Part shown: one piece after another, positions 1 through 6,603 of the stretch | Position numbering within the stretch: the stretch's first letter is position 1 | Layout: the number at the start of each line of letters is the position of its first letter | Translations under genes and position numbers: made by a program | The notes under the pieces: generated by a model | What the model was told of the DNA's origin: nothing | The model's database searches: none | Seen by the model: only the letters and a program-made list of their open reading frames with translations | NCBI GenBank assembly: GCA_944390185.1 | Contig: CALXPA010000046.1 | Span: 1 to 6,899, forward strand | Length of the DNA: 6,899 nucleotides | Source of the DNA: an uncultured Alphaproteobacteria bacterium | GTDB taxonomy: Bacteria > Pseudomonadota > Alphaproteobacteria > Rs-D84 | Direction of reading: 5' to 3'

Positions 1-309
1 GTCGATATGATTGCCGAAAACGCAATCAACGGAAAACAGGCCAAGGAAATATTTATCAAAATGCTGGACGGTGAAACAGGCACCCCACGCGAAATTGCAA
101 AAAAATTCGGTATGCAGCAAATTACGGATACCGCCGCAATCGAATCGGTTGTGGACGATGTAATCGCCAAAAACGCACCCCAGGTTGAACAATATAAATC
201 TGGCAAAACAGGATTGCTTGGATTCTTTGTTGGTGCGGTTATGAAGTCAACTGGTGGCCAGGCAAATCCGGCCGTGGTGAATGAAATACTGCGTAAAAAA
301 TTATCATAA
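1..309 (+). CDS. gatB: GatB, aspartyl/glutamyl-tRNA amidotransferase subunit B, C-terminal part
   Basis: This is the last 102 residues of GatB; the reading frame is open at the left edge, so the gene starts outside the window. GatB is the subunit of cytoplasmic GatCAB that binds the misacylated tRNA and activates the Glu or Asp on it for amidation to Gln-tRNA(Gln) or Asn-tRNA(Asn). What is visible is the C-terminal YqeY-like tRNA-binding domain. It ends in the family's characteristic tail: VEQYKSGKTGLLGFFVG, then a GGQANP segment, then a final VNEILRKKL-type helix. The stop TAA is at 307-309. The next gene begins 23 bases later on the same strand, so gatB probably shares a transcript with the small gene and miaB. 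No frameshift or missing residue is visible. The family assignment rests on recognising these conserved segments. Confidence 0.95.
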   Translation, partial: VDMIAENAINGKQAKEIFIKMLDGETGTPREIAKKFGMQQITDTAAIESVVDDVIAKNAPQVEQYKSGKTGLLGFFVGAVMKSTGGQANPAVVNEILRKKLS

Positions 310-332
310 ATTTAGGAAAACAGGAGCATAAA

Positions 333-506
333 ATGAAAGTAATACAAATGTTAGAATACAGCCCAATCACAGGTGCAAAATATGGTACCGTTGAAATTCC
401 TGATGCATTAACGACATCGCAATATAATGCCATGTGCACCCGCATCCAGCATGCACAAAACACACGTATAAAGCGTATGCGCGACACTAACATAAAGCAT
501 AAATAA
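333..506 (+). CDS. Small unrecognised protein (57 aa) between gatB and miaB
   Basis: I do not recognise this gene. It encodes 57 residues starting MKVIQMLEYS and ending in a basic tail (NTRIKRMRDTNIKHK). There is one Cys (residue 35), no signal peptide and no hydrophobic segment, so it should be cytosolic; the basic tail could contact RNA, which is inference only. The coding call rests on three points: a strong Shine-Dalgarno AGGAG at 322-326 placed 6 bases before the ATG, an open frame filling almost all of the gatB-miaB gap, and a stop (504-506) only 2 bases before the miaB ATG. It sits 23 bases after gatB, so it looks co-transcribed. It could be a real small protein or mainly a translated leader that delivers ribosomes to miaB, which has no good Shine-Dalgarno of its own. 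Confidence 0.7.
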   Translation: MKVIQMLEYSPITGAKYGTVEIPDALTTSQYNAMCTRIQHAQNTRIKRMRDTNIKHK

Positions 507-508
507 AA

Positions 509-1801
509 ATGAAACGCTTTTTCATTCACACATTCGGCTGTCAGATGAATGTATACGACGGCCAGCGTATTGCCGCCATGTTGCGCGAACGCGGTTATGC
601 ACAAACAGATACATACACAGACGCCGACATAATCATACTGAATACCTGTGCCGTCCGCGCCAAGGCCACGGACAAGGTGTTCAGTGCCCTGGGACGCATA
701 CGCACAGAAAAAAAGCCGGGTGCGATTATGGGCATTATTGGATGTGTGGCACGCGAATCGGGGACCGATGCGTTTCGTCGCGTCCCAGAGTTAAATTTTG
801 TCTTGGGCCCACAAAGTTACCATAAACTGCCGGAAATTTTAGAAAACCCAGACGTACGTTTGTTTAACATCGATCTGGGGGGACTGGAAAAATTTGATGA
901 ATTGCCGATGCCGAACACATCACCTGCCCTGGCATACATTCCAATCCAAGAAGGTTGCAATCATTGCTGTACTTACTGTATTGTGCCGTATACACGTGGC
1001 CGGGAAATATCACGTCCGTTTAATGATGTTATCCGTGATGTCACGCACGCTGCGAATACTGGCGCAACAGAAATCTGTTTTTTAGGGCAAAATGTAAACG
1101 GATATAAATATACCGATATTGATGGTACGACATACAGACTGTCGGATTTAATTCGCGCGGCCGCGAAACTGGATGCTGTCCAGCGCATTCGCTTTACATC
1201 CAGCTATCCAACAGAAATGACCGATGACCTGATAGACATGTTCCGTACCGAGGTAAAATTATTGCCTTTTTTAAACATGCCTATACAAAGCGGGTCCCAG
1301 AATGTATTGACAAGAATGAACCGTCCATACACCCTGGATCTATATATAGATATTGTTGACAAATTACGTTCGGCCCGCCCTGACATCCAGATATCCAGTG
1401 ACTTTATTGTCGGCTTTCCGGGCGAAACTGATGCAGATTTTGAACAGACCTTGGAAATTGCGCGACACATCAGATATATCAATTCTTTTTCATTTAAATA
1501 TTCGCCGCGTCCACATACTGCGGCGGCGCTGATGCCGGACCAGATTCCAGAAAAAATAAAATCGCAACGCCTGTACATCTTGGACAAATTGCTGAACGAT
1601 ATTCAACGCGAATTTAACGACGCGTGCATTGGGCAAGACATGGTATGCATGTTGGACGGGCGCGACAAGACCGGTCATCATTGGGTATACAGAACCCCAT
1701 ATATGCAACCGTGTATTGTTGATACTGAAACTGCGCCCACATTGGCACAGATTCACGTCACCGATGCAAACAAGGCGTCATTACGTGGCAAAATAATTTA
1801 A
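509..1801 (+). CDS. miaB: MiaB, tRNA-2-methylthio-N6-isopentenyladenosine37 methylthiotransferase
   Basis: MiaB is a radical-SAM enzyme that adds a methylthio group to isopentenyl-adenosine 37 in tRNAs reading UNN codons, which helps accurate decoding. The 430 residues show the full architecture. The N-terminal UPF0004 domain has the three auxiliary-cluster cysteines: C11 in FGCQMN, C47 in LNTCAVR and C79 in GCVA. The radical-SAM motif is C150-x3-C154-x2-C157, followed by the RGREISRP segment. A QSGS motif lies at about 260-263, SSDFIVGFPGET at 296-307, and SPRPHT at 332-337. A short TRAM RNA-binding domain (about 375-430) ends in SLRGKII. Length is near the low end for the family. ATG 509 is the first start after an in-frame stop at 500-502, and the expected MKRFFIHTFGCQMN start fits. 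No Shine-Dalgarno precedes it, so coupling to the small upstream gene is likely. The downstream neighbour converges with 5 bases between stops. Confidence 0.96.
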   Translation: MKRFFIHTFGCQMNVYDGQRIAAMLRERGYAQTDTYTDADIIILNTCAVRAKATDKVFSALGRIRTEKKPGAIMGIIGCVARESGTDAFRRVPELNFVLGPQSYHKLPEILENPDVRLFNIDLGGLEKFDELPMPNTSPALAYIPIQEGCNHCCTYCIVPYTRGREISRPFNDVIRDVTHAANTGATEICFLGQNVNGYKYTDIDGTTYRLSDLIRAAAKLDAVQRIRFTSSYPTEMTDDLIDMFRTEVKLLPFLNMPIQSGSQNVLTRMNRPYTLDLYIDIVDKLRSARPDIQISSDFIVGFPGETDADFEQTLEIARHIRYINSFSFKYSPRPHTAAALMPDQIPEKIKSQRLYILDKLLNDIQREFNDACIGQDMVCMLDGRDKTGHHWVYRTPYMQPCIVDTETAPTLAQIHVTDANKASLRGKII

Positions 1802-1806
1802 TAAAA

Positions 1807-3378
1807 TTAAAATGCCACGTGTGCGCCAATACGAATGTTGTACGCCATTCCCATATCAGTATCATAAATCACACCGACGTCGACATGACCACCGGCACCG
1901 TCTGCATCAGAACGCGCCAGCATACGTACAGACAAATCCATCACACCCCGGGTATCAACACCACCGCGCAGACCATACTGATACCGAATATCACCGCCCA
2001 CAGAATCAAAAATAATATCGCTGCCACCACCGACGAACGAATCGGTATCGTCTATTCCGGCCACGGTGACATAATCTATGCCACCCCGCACAAATGGTGC
2101 CAGTGTCCAGTTTCCAAATGCGACCCGCACACCAAAATCACCCACACCATACCCAGACAGTCCAGATGGATTTTCTGTAATTTCCCCATCTGCCAGCACA
2201 CTGCCTGTATCAAACCGCGCCGCAGTCAGACCGACCATCGCACGCGCAAACAGCAATTCGCCACTATACCCGATATGCACATTTCCGCCGTACAGCGCCC
2301 CATCATACACATCTACATCACCCGCATAATCCATCATGGCGCCATATCCCGTTACGGTCATTTGAATATGTTCTGATAAATCAAATCCACCACCCAGACT
2401 GATACCCATTACATGAAAGTCATCAGAAAACATATACATCGGACTGGCATAAATCCCGTCATCCATTCTGCCCATATCCTGGGCAACCCATGTATTAAAC
2501 ATACGCACAGGCCGCATCAGCAAAACTGGATTCATGCGCGCCGATTCGGCAATCAGATTATTCAGTTCGTCCATATTTGTTGCGTTATCCAACGCCACCA
2601 CCAGTGGATCATCTGGATTTTCACCGCGTAATTTATTTATAAATTCACCCTGGGCATTACGTAATATTTTGACATAGTCTGTTTCGCGCGACAGTACAGC
2701 ATATACATTACCGCCACGCACATCCGAACGCAGCGCATACATCGGATTCATATCGTCGGCACGAAACAAAATAATTCCGTCCCCATGCACCCCAGATAAC
2801 ACCGGCCGCCCCAACAAATCGTCCACAGACGTCGCATAAATTGTAACAATCCCATCCAGTTCGACGTCTGGCCCATCTGTTGCGATACCCCGCGCTGGGC
2901 CAGTCAAGCTATCGGCCACCAACGATGAATTTGTAATTTGCACTGTACCAGCATTGGCAATCACATTCCGAACATCCGACAATGACAAGATGTTATCTGA
3001 ACCACTGTTAATCAGTACATTAAATCCATCCGCGCCATTTAATGGGTGCAAATCTGCACTGGATTGAACAACCTGGGTAACAACAGCATCACGCCCTGTG
3101 GTAAACATGCCATCAATTGTTCCACGATTTCTGATCGTCAGATGCGCGCCGTCGTTTAACACAAAATCCCCATCAATAATTCCATTATTTTCCAGATTAA
3201 CAACCCCAGATACCGTAATCTGATTCAGCACAGTAAAACGAACCGATTCGTTTATTATCAAATCCGAATCCAGTGCAAAGTTCGGTGACGTCCGATCCAT
3301 AAAAATCGTATTTGCTGCATACGCCCCAGACGCACCCAACCAAACCAATGCTGTAAAAATACCACCCGCTATTTTCAT
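1807..3378 (-). CDS. Autotransporter-type outer-membrane protein with short passenger
   Basis: The protein has 523 residues from the start chosen here. A signal peptide (MKIAGGIFTALVWLGASGAYA, cleavage after the AYA near residue 21) is followed by a passenger of about 270 residues. Its first part has beta-helix character: two copies of an N-x-G-x-I-D-G unit about 20 residues apart (near 65-70 and 85-90) and many Asn/Gly/Thr/Val turns. A helical linker (IAESARMNPVLLMRPVRMFN, about 276-295) leads into a roughly 220-residue domain of alternating strands ending in HVAF. That fits an autotransporter beta-domain inserted in the outer membrane. There is no cysteine, as is usual for this class. An ATG five codons upstream (3393) is in frame, but the inner ATG has GGGGGA 4 bases before it and gives a clean signal peptide. 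The passenger is too short and generic to assign a function. The lipoprotein terminator lies just upstream, leaving little promoter room. Confidence 0.85.
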   Translation of the reverse strand: MKIAGGIFTALVWLGASGAYAANTIFMDRTSPNFALDSDLIINESVRFTVLNQITVSGVVNLENNGIIDGDFVLNDGAHLTIRNRGTIDGMFTTGRDAVVTQVVQSSADLHPLNGADGFNVLINSGSDNILSLSDVRNVIANAGTVQITNSSLVADSLTGPARGIATDGPDVELDGIVTIYATSVDDLLGRPVLSGVHGDGIILFRADDMNPMYALRSDVRGGNVYAVLSRETDYVKILRNAQGEFINKLRGENPDDPLVVALDNATNMDELNNLIAESARMNPVLLMRPVRMFNTWVAQDMGRMDDGIYASPMYMFSDDFHVMGISLGGGFDLSEHIQMTVTGYGAMMDYAGDVDVYDGALYGGNVHIGYSGELLFARAMVGLTAARFDTGSVLADGEITENPSGLSGYGVGDFGVRVAFGNWTLAPFVRGGIDYVTVAGIDDTDSFVGGGSDIIFDSVGGDIRYQYGLRGGVDTRGVMDLSVRMLARSDADGAGGHVDVGVIYDTDMGMAYNIRIGAHVAF

Positions 3379-3405
3379 CACATCCCCCAGCATAGCACAG
3401 CGGAT

Positions 3406-3424
3406 TTTTTTCTTAAAGAAAAAA
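3406..3424. repeat. A/T-rich perfect palindrome before the autotransporter gene
   Basis: Nine-base arms (TTTTTTCTT and AAGAAAAAA) surround a single central A. It lies between the lipoprotein terminator (3428-3463) and the autotransporter start (3378). It could be a binding site or upstream promoter sequence, or simply A/T-rich spacer. There is no GC core, so it is a poor terminator by itself. Confidence 0.4.
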
Positions 3425-3427
3425 CAT

Positions 3428-3463
3428 AAAAAAATCCTGGGGGGGCTTCCTCCCAGGATTTTT
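3428..3463 (-). terminator. Intrinsic terminator of the lipoprotein gene
   Basis: On the minus strand a 12-bp perfect stem (AAAAATCCTGGG with its complement) extends by one G-U and two G-C pairs to about 15 bp with a 4-base loop. It is followed by seven T. It lies 21 bases after the lipoprotein stop codon. The plus-strand reading also ends in several T, so it may act weakly in both directions. Confidence 0.9.
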
Positions 3464-3483
3464 GTTACATGCCGGACCCAGAA

Positions 3484-4029
3484 TTACAGCATCATGCCCT
3501 TTTCCAATGTGCCCCATCCAGCCTTGTATCCGCCATCACGTTCCAGATATATCTTGGCGTTATTCAGCTGTTCTGCGGTCAATCCACGGATTATGAAAGA
3601 TTCTTTCAGCTTGCCGCCATGCGCCTGTGAACTCAACTGTGGCAGATTTACAGACATCGGCTCTTTATCACAGCACATGCTGTTGTTATTACAGCTGCTG
3701 CACTGGTGTATGCGCACTGTGTACACTTTACCCGGCCGCAGATCTTTCAAATCAACTTCCATCTTTAAACCTGCATCTGTTTCATAGAATTTTATATATC
3801 CCATTCTGGATTCACCACCATGGCTGCTGTGGGTATACATTTTGGCATGAACATGGCTGACATCAGAATTTTCGTATGTCTGATAGAACACGACTGTTTC
3901 TGTTGGTTGCGGCTGTGGTTTTGGTTGCGGTTTTGCGTTTTTATTTCCACATCCAACACATCCAGACAGCAACACTGCCATCCCCAGCACAGATGATAAG
4001 ATTAACATTTTTTTGACTACGTTTTTCAT
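3484..4029 (-). CDS. Lipoprotein with a SodC-like (Cu/Zn superoxide dismutase) domain lacking most metal ligands
   Basis: This is a 181-residue lipoprotein. The signal peptide ends in the lipobox LLSGC, so Cys24 would be the lipidated residue, and a Pro/Gln/Lys linker (34-42) follows. Residues about 77-108 read like periplasmic SodC: GYIKFYETDAGL, then VDLKDLRPGK, then IHQCSSC, matching the SodC order of Gly-rich strand, ETD-x-GL, DL-x-x-L-x-PG, H-x-H and GSC. Residues 127-175 match its later part (LPQL, a DG-like turn, a final strand). The first copper His of FHxH is replaced by Arg106 and only His108 remains. The zinc loop is reduced to about 14 residues, and the later copper His aligns near Glu163. 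A Cys cluster (110, 113, 119, 120) and a His-rich stretch (59-70) could form some other site. Superoxide dismutation is therefore unlikely. AGGAG at 4036-4040 supports this start. A CHRD-like fold is an alternative. Confidence 0.8.
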   Translation of the reverse strand: MKNVVKKMLILSSVLGMAVLLSGCVGCGNKNAKPQPKPQPQPTETVVFYQTYENSDVSHVHAKMYTHSSHGGESRMGYIKFYETDAGLKMEVDLKDLRPGKVYTVRIHQCSSCNNNSMCCDKEPMSVNLPQLSSQAHGGKLKESFIIRGLTAEQLNNAKIYLERDGGYKAGWGTLEKGMML

Positions 4030-4065
4030 AAAGGTCTCCTTTTTTTCCTTATGGTTACGTTAAAC

Positions 4066-4075
4066 ATTGTACAAT
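4066..4075 (-). promoter_or_regulatory. Possible -10 box for the lipoprotein gene, inside a 10-bp palindrome
   Basis: On the minus strand TACAAT (4066-4071) lies about 37 bases before the start codon, inside the perfect palindrome ATTGTACAAT. No convincing -35 hexamer stands 16-18 bases upstream. It is a candidate only. Confidence 0.3.
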
Positions 4076-4112
4076 ATTTTTTTGCATTTTTCGCCAGGTT
4101 TGAATCCCTAGG

Positions 4113-4136
4113 AATCCCCAGAAATCATGCACATAG
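4113..4136 (-). repeat. Shared upstream element, copy 1 (before the lipoprotein gene)
   Basis: On the plus strand this reads AATCCC, six variable bases, then TCATGCACATAG. The same arrangement with five variable bases recurs at 5893-5915. This copy lies about 96 bases upstream of the lipoprotein start. On the minus strand it contains ATGTGCATG. Its role is unknown: promoter element, leader segment or protein site. Confidence 0.5.
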
Positions 4137-4166
4137 CGCGATTTTACACCACAATAAAACGCGAAT

Positions 4167-4192
4167 AAAAAATGGGGCAGCGCCCCATTTTT
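4167..4192 (-). terminator. Intrinsic terminator of the oleate hydratase gene, overlapping its stop codon
   Basis: An 11-bp perfect stem (AAAAATGGGGC and its complement) with a 3-base loop is followed on the minus strand by six T. Its first arm begins inside the TAA stop codon (4191-4193), so there is no 3' spacer between gene and terminator. Confidence 0.92.
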
Positions 4193-5816
4193 AACTGTGC
4201 AATTTCAAGAACGCCTTCAGCATTGTTCGCGGTGAATATTGATGCCGACTGATTGGCGTTAAATCTTTATCAACGCCCATCAGATAATACACTGCCCGCT
4301 GTGCTGCACGAACAGAATATTCCATGGTAAAAACGACATCATCTGGGACTTCGGCGAATTGGCTGACAAATGCAAAGTTTTCATATCCCTGGGGGATAAC
4401 ATCTGGCCGATCGCCTGGGCGACGCGGTTGAAATTGCGATGTAATATACGGCATAATCGACGTTCTGCAGATTAATCCGCGCATCATGTCTGTATGCTGT
4501 TTTTCTGGCACATGCAAATGTCCCAGCAATTCCGTAATAATTTCACGTCCGGTACATTTATACATCGGCTTTTTAACAAAATCACCATCCGTAAACATAT
4601 TCAGTGAATATCCCCAAAATATTTGCGTATCCATTGGCTGATTCTTAAAATGCGGCTGTCGCGCGACAACAATAGACATGCGCCATGCAGAATCTTTGAA
4701 CGTCATCAACGCCCCACCCCCTGGATGATTATGACTGAACCGCTGGATATAATCCATCAAGCGCGGATTTTTATTAATAGTCGTCGTAAACGACATCCAC
4801 ATACTTTCGTCCACCCGTCCACAGAACACATCTGGATCGCCAAATTCAGGCCGCCCATCTGCAATTTTTCGCCACAATTCAAATGACGGCGCGGGCGTAT
4901 TTTTAAGATACTTTGCCACAGAATTTGTATCGCCTTGGTCTGAATTATCGGTCATAGAACCATTTGTAAATAAAACGATGTCTGTGGGGGCAACGCTGAT
5001 GTTGCGCGTTTTGCCACCCCGGACATATGTAATTTTATCTGCGACATATTCACCACCGCGGGTCTGCGCAAAGGATATATCTGTGGCCTGGGCCCCAAAC
5101 AAAATTTGTACCCCATGTTCCCGCAGCCATTTAACCATCGGCACCACTATTGAATCATGCTGGTTATATGCCGTGCGTGCCACACCTGCCAGTGTATGTA
5201 TACGCGGGAATTCATGCATAAAGCGTATCATATACCGCCGCAATTCGGCCGCACTGGACCATGGCTGGAATCCGAATGTTGTTTGCCACATCAGCCAGAA
5301 ATTCGTTTTGAAAAAATGCGATCCAAAAACCTGATTGATTCGTTTCGCCCCTAAAGACTTTTCCGTTTCCATCAAGACTAATTTTTCCATATCCATTCTG
5401 TCTTCGGCAGAAAATCCCATTTTTGTAACATCTGTTCTGCGGCCTTTTTTATCTACCAGTCGTGCATTTGCATGTGTTTTAAATTCTTCGTTATAGTCCA
5501 AGAACTCTTGTTCCAAACTGATATCGTCAAATTCAATTGATGGTATTTCCGTCATCACATCCTGCAGACATTCATACGTCGGAATATTCATCATGCGCCC
5601 GCCACGAATCATAAATCCACGATTTGCATCCCCGGCGCCATCCAAACTGCCACCATCAACATCCATCGCTTCTAAGATCTGTATATTCTTTCCAGGAACG
5701 CGTGCATCACGTATCAGATACACTGCGGCACTTAAGGCCCCAATCCCAGACCCAATCATGTACACACGTGTATCAGATGGGCGACGTTTGATTTTACTTT
5801 TTCCAATTTTTGCCAT
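4191..5816 (-). CDS. Oleate hydratase / MCRA-family FAD protein with Met at the catalytic Glu position
   Basis: Family members are FAD-dependent hydratases that add water to cis-9 (sometimes cis-12) double bonds of free fatty acids at the membrane surface, giving 10-hydroxy fatty acids and detoxifying host or dietary lipids. The 541-residue protein has GSGIGALSAAVYLIRDA (22-38, FAD Rossmann motif), the acidic residue in ILEA (Glu49), GGSLDGAG (55-62) and RGGRMM (71-76). It also has ELRRY (191-195), the substrate-domain block TFKDSAWRMSIVV (372-384), QPHFKNQP, PYITSQFQPR, and the C-terminal FAD block FAFVSQF to VEYSVRxAQ-like residues (481-506). The family's RGGREM has become RGGRMM, so Met75 stands where the water-activating Glu is expected, while the catalytic Tyr in RRY (Tyr195) is kept. 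It is shorter than Firmicute homologues. AAGGGG about 7 bases before ATG 5816 supports the start. It may be a divergent hydratase class or an altered activity. Confidence 0.93.
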   Translation of the reverse strand: MAKIGKSKIKRRPSDTRVYMIGSGIGALSAAVYLIRDARVPGKNIQILEAMDVDGGSLDGAGDANRGFMIRGGRMMNIPTYECLQDVMTEIPSIEFDDISLEQEFLDYNEEFKTHANARLVDKKGRRTDVTKMGFSAEDRMDMEKLVLMETEKSLGAKRINQVFGSHFFKTNFWLMWQTTFGFQPWSSAAELRRYMIRFMHEFPRIHTLAGVARTAYNQHDSIVVPMVKWLREHGVQILFGAQATDISFAQTRGGEYVADKITYVRGGKTRNISVAPTDIVLFTNGSMTDNSDQGDTNSVAKYLKNTPAPSFELWRKIADGRPEFGDPDVFCGRVDESMWMSFTTTINKNPRLMDYIQRFSHNHPGGGALMTFKDSAWRMSIVVARQPHFKNQPMDTQIFWGYSLNMFTDGDFVKKPMYKCTGREIITELLGHLHVPEKQHTDMMRGLICRTSIMPYITSQFQPRRPGDRPDVIPQGYENFAFVSQFAEVPDDVVFTMEYSVRAAQRAVYYLMGVDKDLTPISRHQYSPRTMLKAFLKLHS

Positions 5817-5844
5817 AATTTTTCCCCTTGGTTAATACACATAA

Positions 5845-5877
5845 ATAATACCAGTTATACCCCATTAAATGCATAGG
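5845..5877 (-). promoter_or_regulatory. Candidate promoter of the oleate hydratase gene
   Basis: On the minus strand CCTATGCA (5870-5877) precedes TATTAT (5845-5850) by 19 bases, which places TGCATT as a -35-like hexamer with a 17-base spacer. Transcription would begin near 5838, leaving a short leader that holds the AAGGGG ribosome site. The same CCTATGCA-N19 spacing occurs before the outer-membrane protein gene. The -35 match to TTGACA is poor. Confidence 0.4.
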
Positions 5878-5892
5878 ACACAAAACACAAAA

Positions 5893-5915
5893 AATCCCGG
5901 ATTTCATGCACATAG
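5893..5915 (-). repeat. Shared upstream element, copy 2 (before the oleate hydratase gene)
   Basis: This is the second copy of the AATCCC...TCATGCACATAG element, about 88 bases upstream of the oleate hydratase start and 2 bases beyond the T-tract of the outer-membrane protein terminator. It overlaps a short palindrome, AAATCC-C-GGATTT (5892-5904). Function unknown. Confidence 0.5.
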
Positions 5916-5917
5916 AC

Positions 5918-5953
5918 AAAAAAAATATCGCCGCCAAAATTGACGACGATATT
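5918..5953 (-). terminator. Intrinsic terminator of the small outer-membrane protein gene
   Basis: On the minus strand a 12-bp stem (AATATCGTCGTC paired with GGCGGCGATATT, including two G-U pairs) closes a 6-base loop and is followed by eight T. It lies 20 bases after the stop codon. The G-U pairs become mismatches on the plus strand, so it is directional. Confidence 0.9.
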
Positions 5954-5973
5954 GCACATATTTATACCGAACA

Positions 5974-6582
5974 CTAGAACATAAATCTAATACCGATATC
6001 ACCGCCAAAGTTATGCAACCCAGACTGGACATCGACATAGTTATAACGTGCCGCGATATCAACTGCAAAGCGTTCCATATCGAACGTTACGCCCAATGCG
6101 CCCATCGCAGAAAAGCGTGTTTTGCTTTCGCTGTGGTCGCCCAAGGCAGGAACATCGCGCTTAACATCTGCGAATGCGACACCGGCACCCAATCCAATGA
6201 ACGGACGAACGACGTGATATCCGCCGAATTCCCAATATGTGTTCCACAACAATGTCTGCAGTTTTGTATCAACCTTGACATCACCTGCGGTACCGAAATC
6301 AGCGCTATCTTTGGCCTTGCTGTATATAGACCATTCAATTTCGCTGCGAACGGTATCACAAATCTCTAACCCCAGCGCGGCCCGACCCTGGAACACCATG
6401 TCAGACATAGATTCTTTGTGGTCGTTATAGTTATAGTTCAAATTTGTATAACTGGCACCACCACGCAATCCGATATACGGATCCAGGCCGAATAATTGCC
6501 AGCTGCTGCCGATGCCGTAATTTCCGGCGAATGCAGGACATGCAATCAGCACCGCCAGTGTTGATATAGCTATTTTTTTCAT
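5974..6582 (-). CDS. Small outer-membrane beta-barrel protein (opacity/OmpA-barrel type)
   Basis: The protein has 202 residues. A signal peptide (MKKIAISTLAVLIACPAFA) is cleaved after Ala19. The mature part has short alternating strands rich in aromatic and Gly residues: PYIGLRGGASYTNLNYNY (35-52), a GRAALGLE strand (66-73), RPFIGLGAGVAFADV (126-140), FSAMGALGVTFD (157-168), VDIAARYNYVDV (174-185) and a final strand ending FMF with the C-terminal Phe recognised by the Bam machinery. This fits an eight-stranded outer-membrane barrel of the porin/opacity type, with a surface or structural role rather than an enzyme. Such proteins vary fast, so a closer function cannot be given. The ATG at 6582 is chosen over one 13 codons upstream because AGGAG (6588-6592) sits 5 bases before it and the signal peptide starts there. 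The gene has its own terminator and candidate promoter. Confidence 0.85.
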   Translation of the reverse strand: MKKIAISTLAVLIACPAFAGNYGIGSSWQLFGLDPYIGLRGGASYTNLNYNYNDHKESMSDMVFQGRAALGLEICDTVRSEIEWSIYSKAKDSADFGTAGDVKVDTKLQTLLWNTYWEFGGYHVVRPFIGLGAGVAFADVKRDVPALGDHSESKTRFSAMGALGVTFDMERFAVDIAARYNYVDVQSGLHNFGGDIGIRFMF

Positions 6583-6603
6583 TTTCTCTCCTTTTTGGTT
6601 TTG

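Noticed and set aside
239..604. A 121-codon minus-strand frame across the gatB-miaB junction
   Set aside because: It runs antisense over three better-supported genes, has no ribosome site and shows no recognisable family.
1819..2376. A 185-codon open frame on the plus strand
   Set aside because: It lies fully antisense to the autotransporter gene, encodes a His/Thr/Ile-rich low-quality sequence with no domain, and has no ribosome site. It is a shadow of the real gene.
3379..3393. A five-codon extension of the autotransporter start
   Set aside because: The outer ATG lacks a Shine-Dalgarno. The GGGGGA before the inner ATG fits initiation there, and the signal peptide begins MKIAGG. The choice is likely but not certain.
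4191..5816. Generic phytoene desaturase or amine oxidase as the identity of the FAD protein
   Set aside because: The RGGR-M, NxYITSQFxPR and TFKDS-x-W blocks are specific to the oleate hydratase/MCRA family.
5892..5904. AAATCC-C-GGATTT palindrome followed by T on the minus strand, as a second terminator or attenuator before the oleate hydratase gene
   Set aside because: The stem is only about 5-6 bp with a minimal loop, too weak to call; it is noted as part of the shared element instead.
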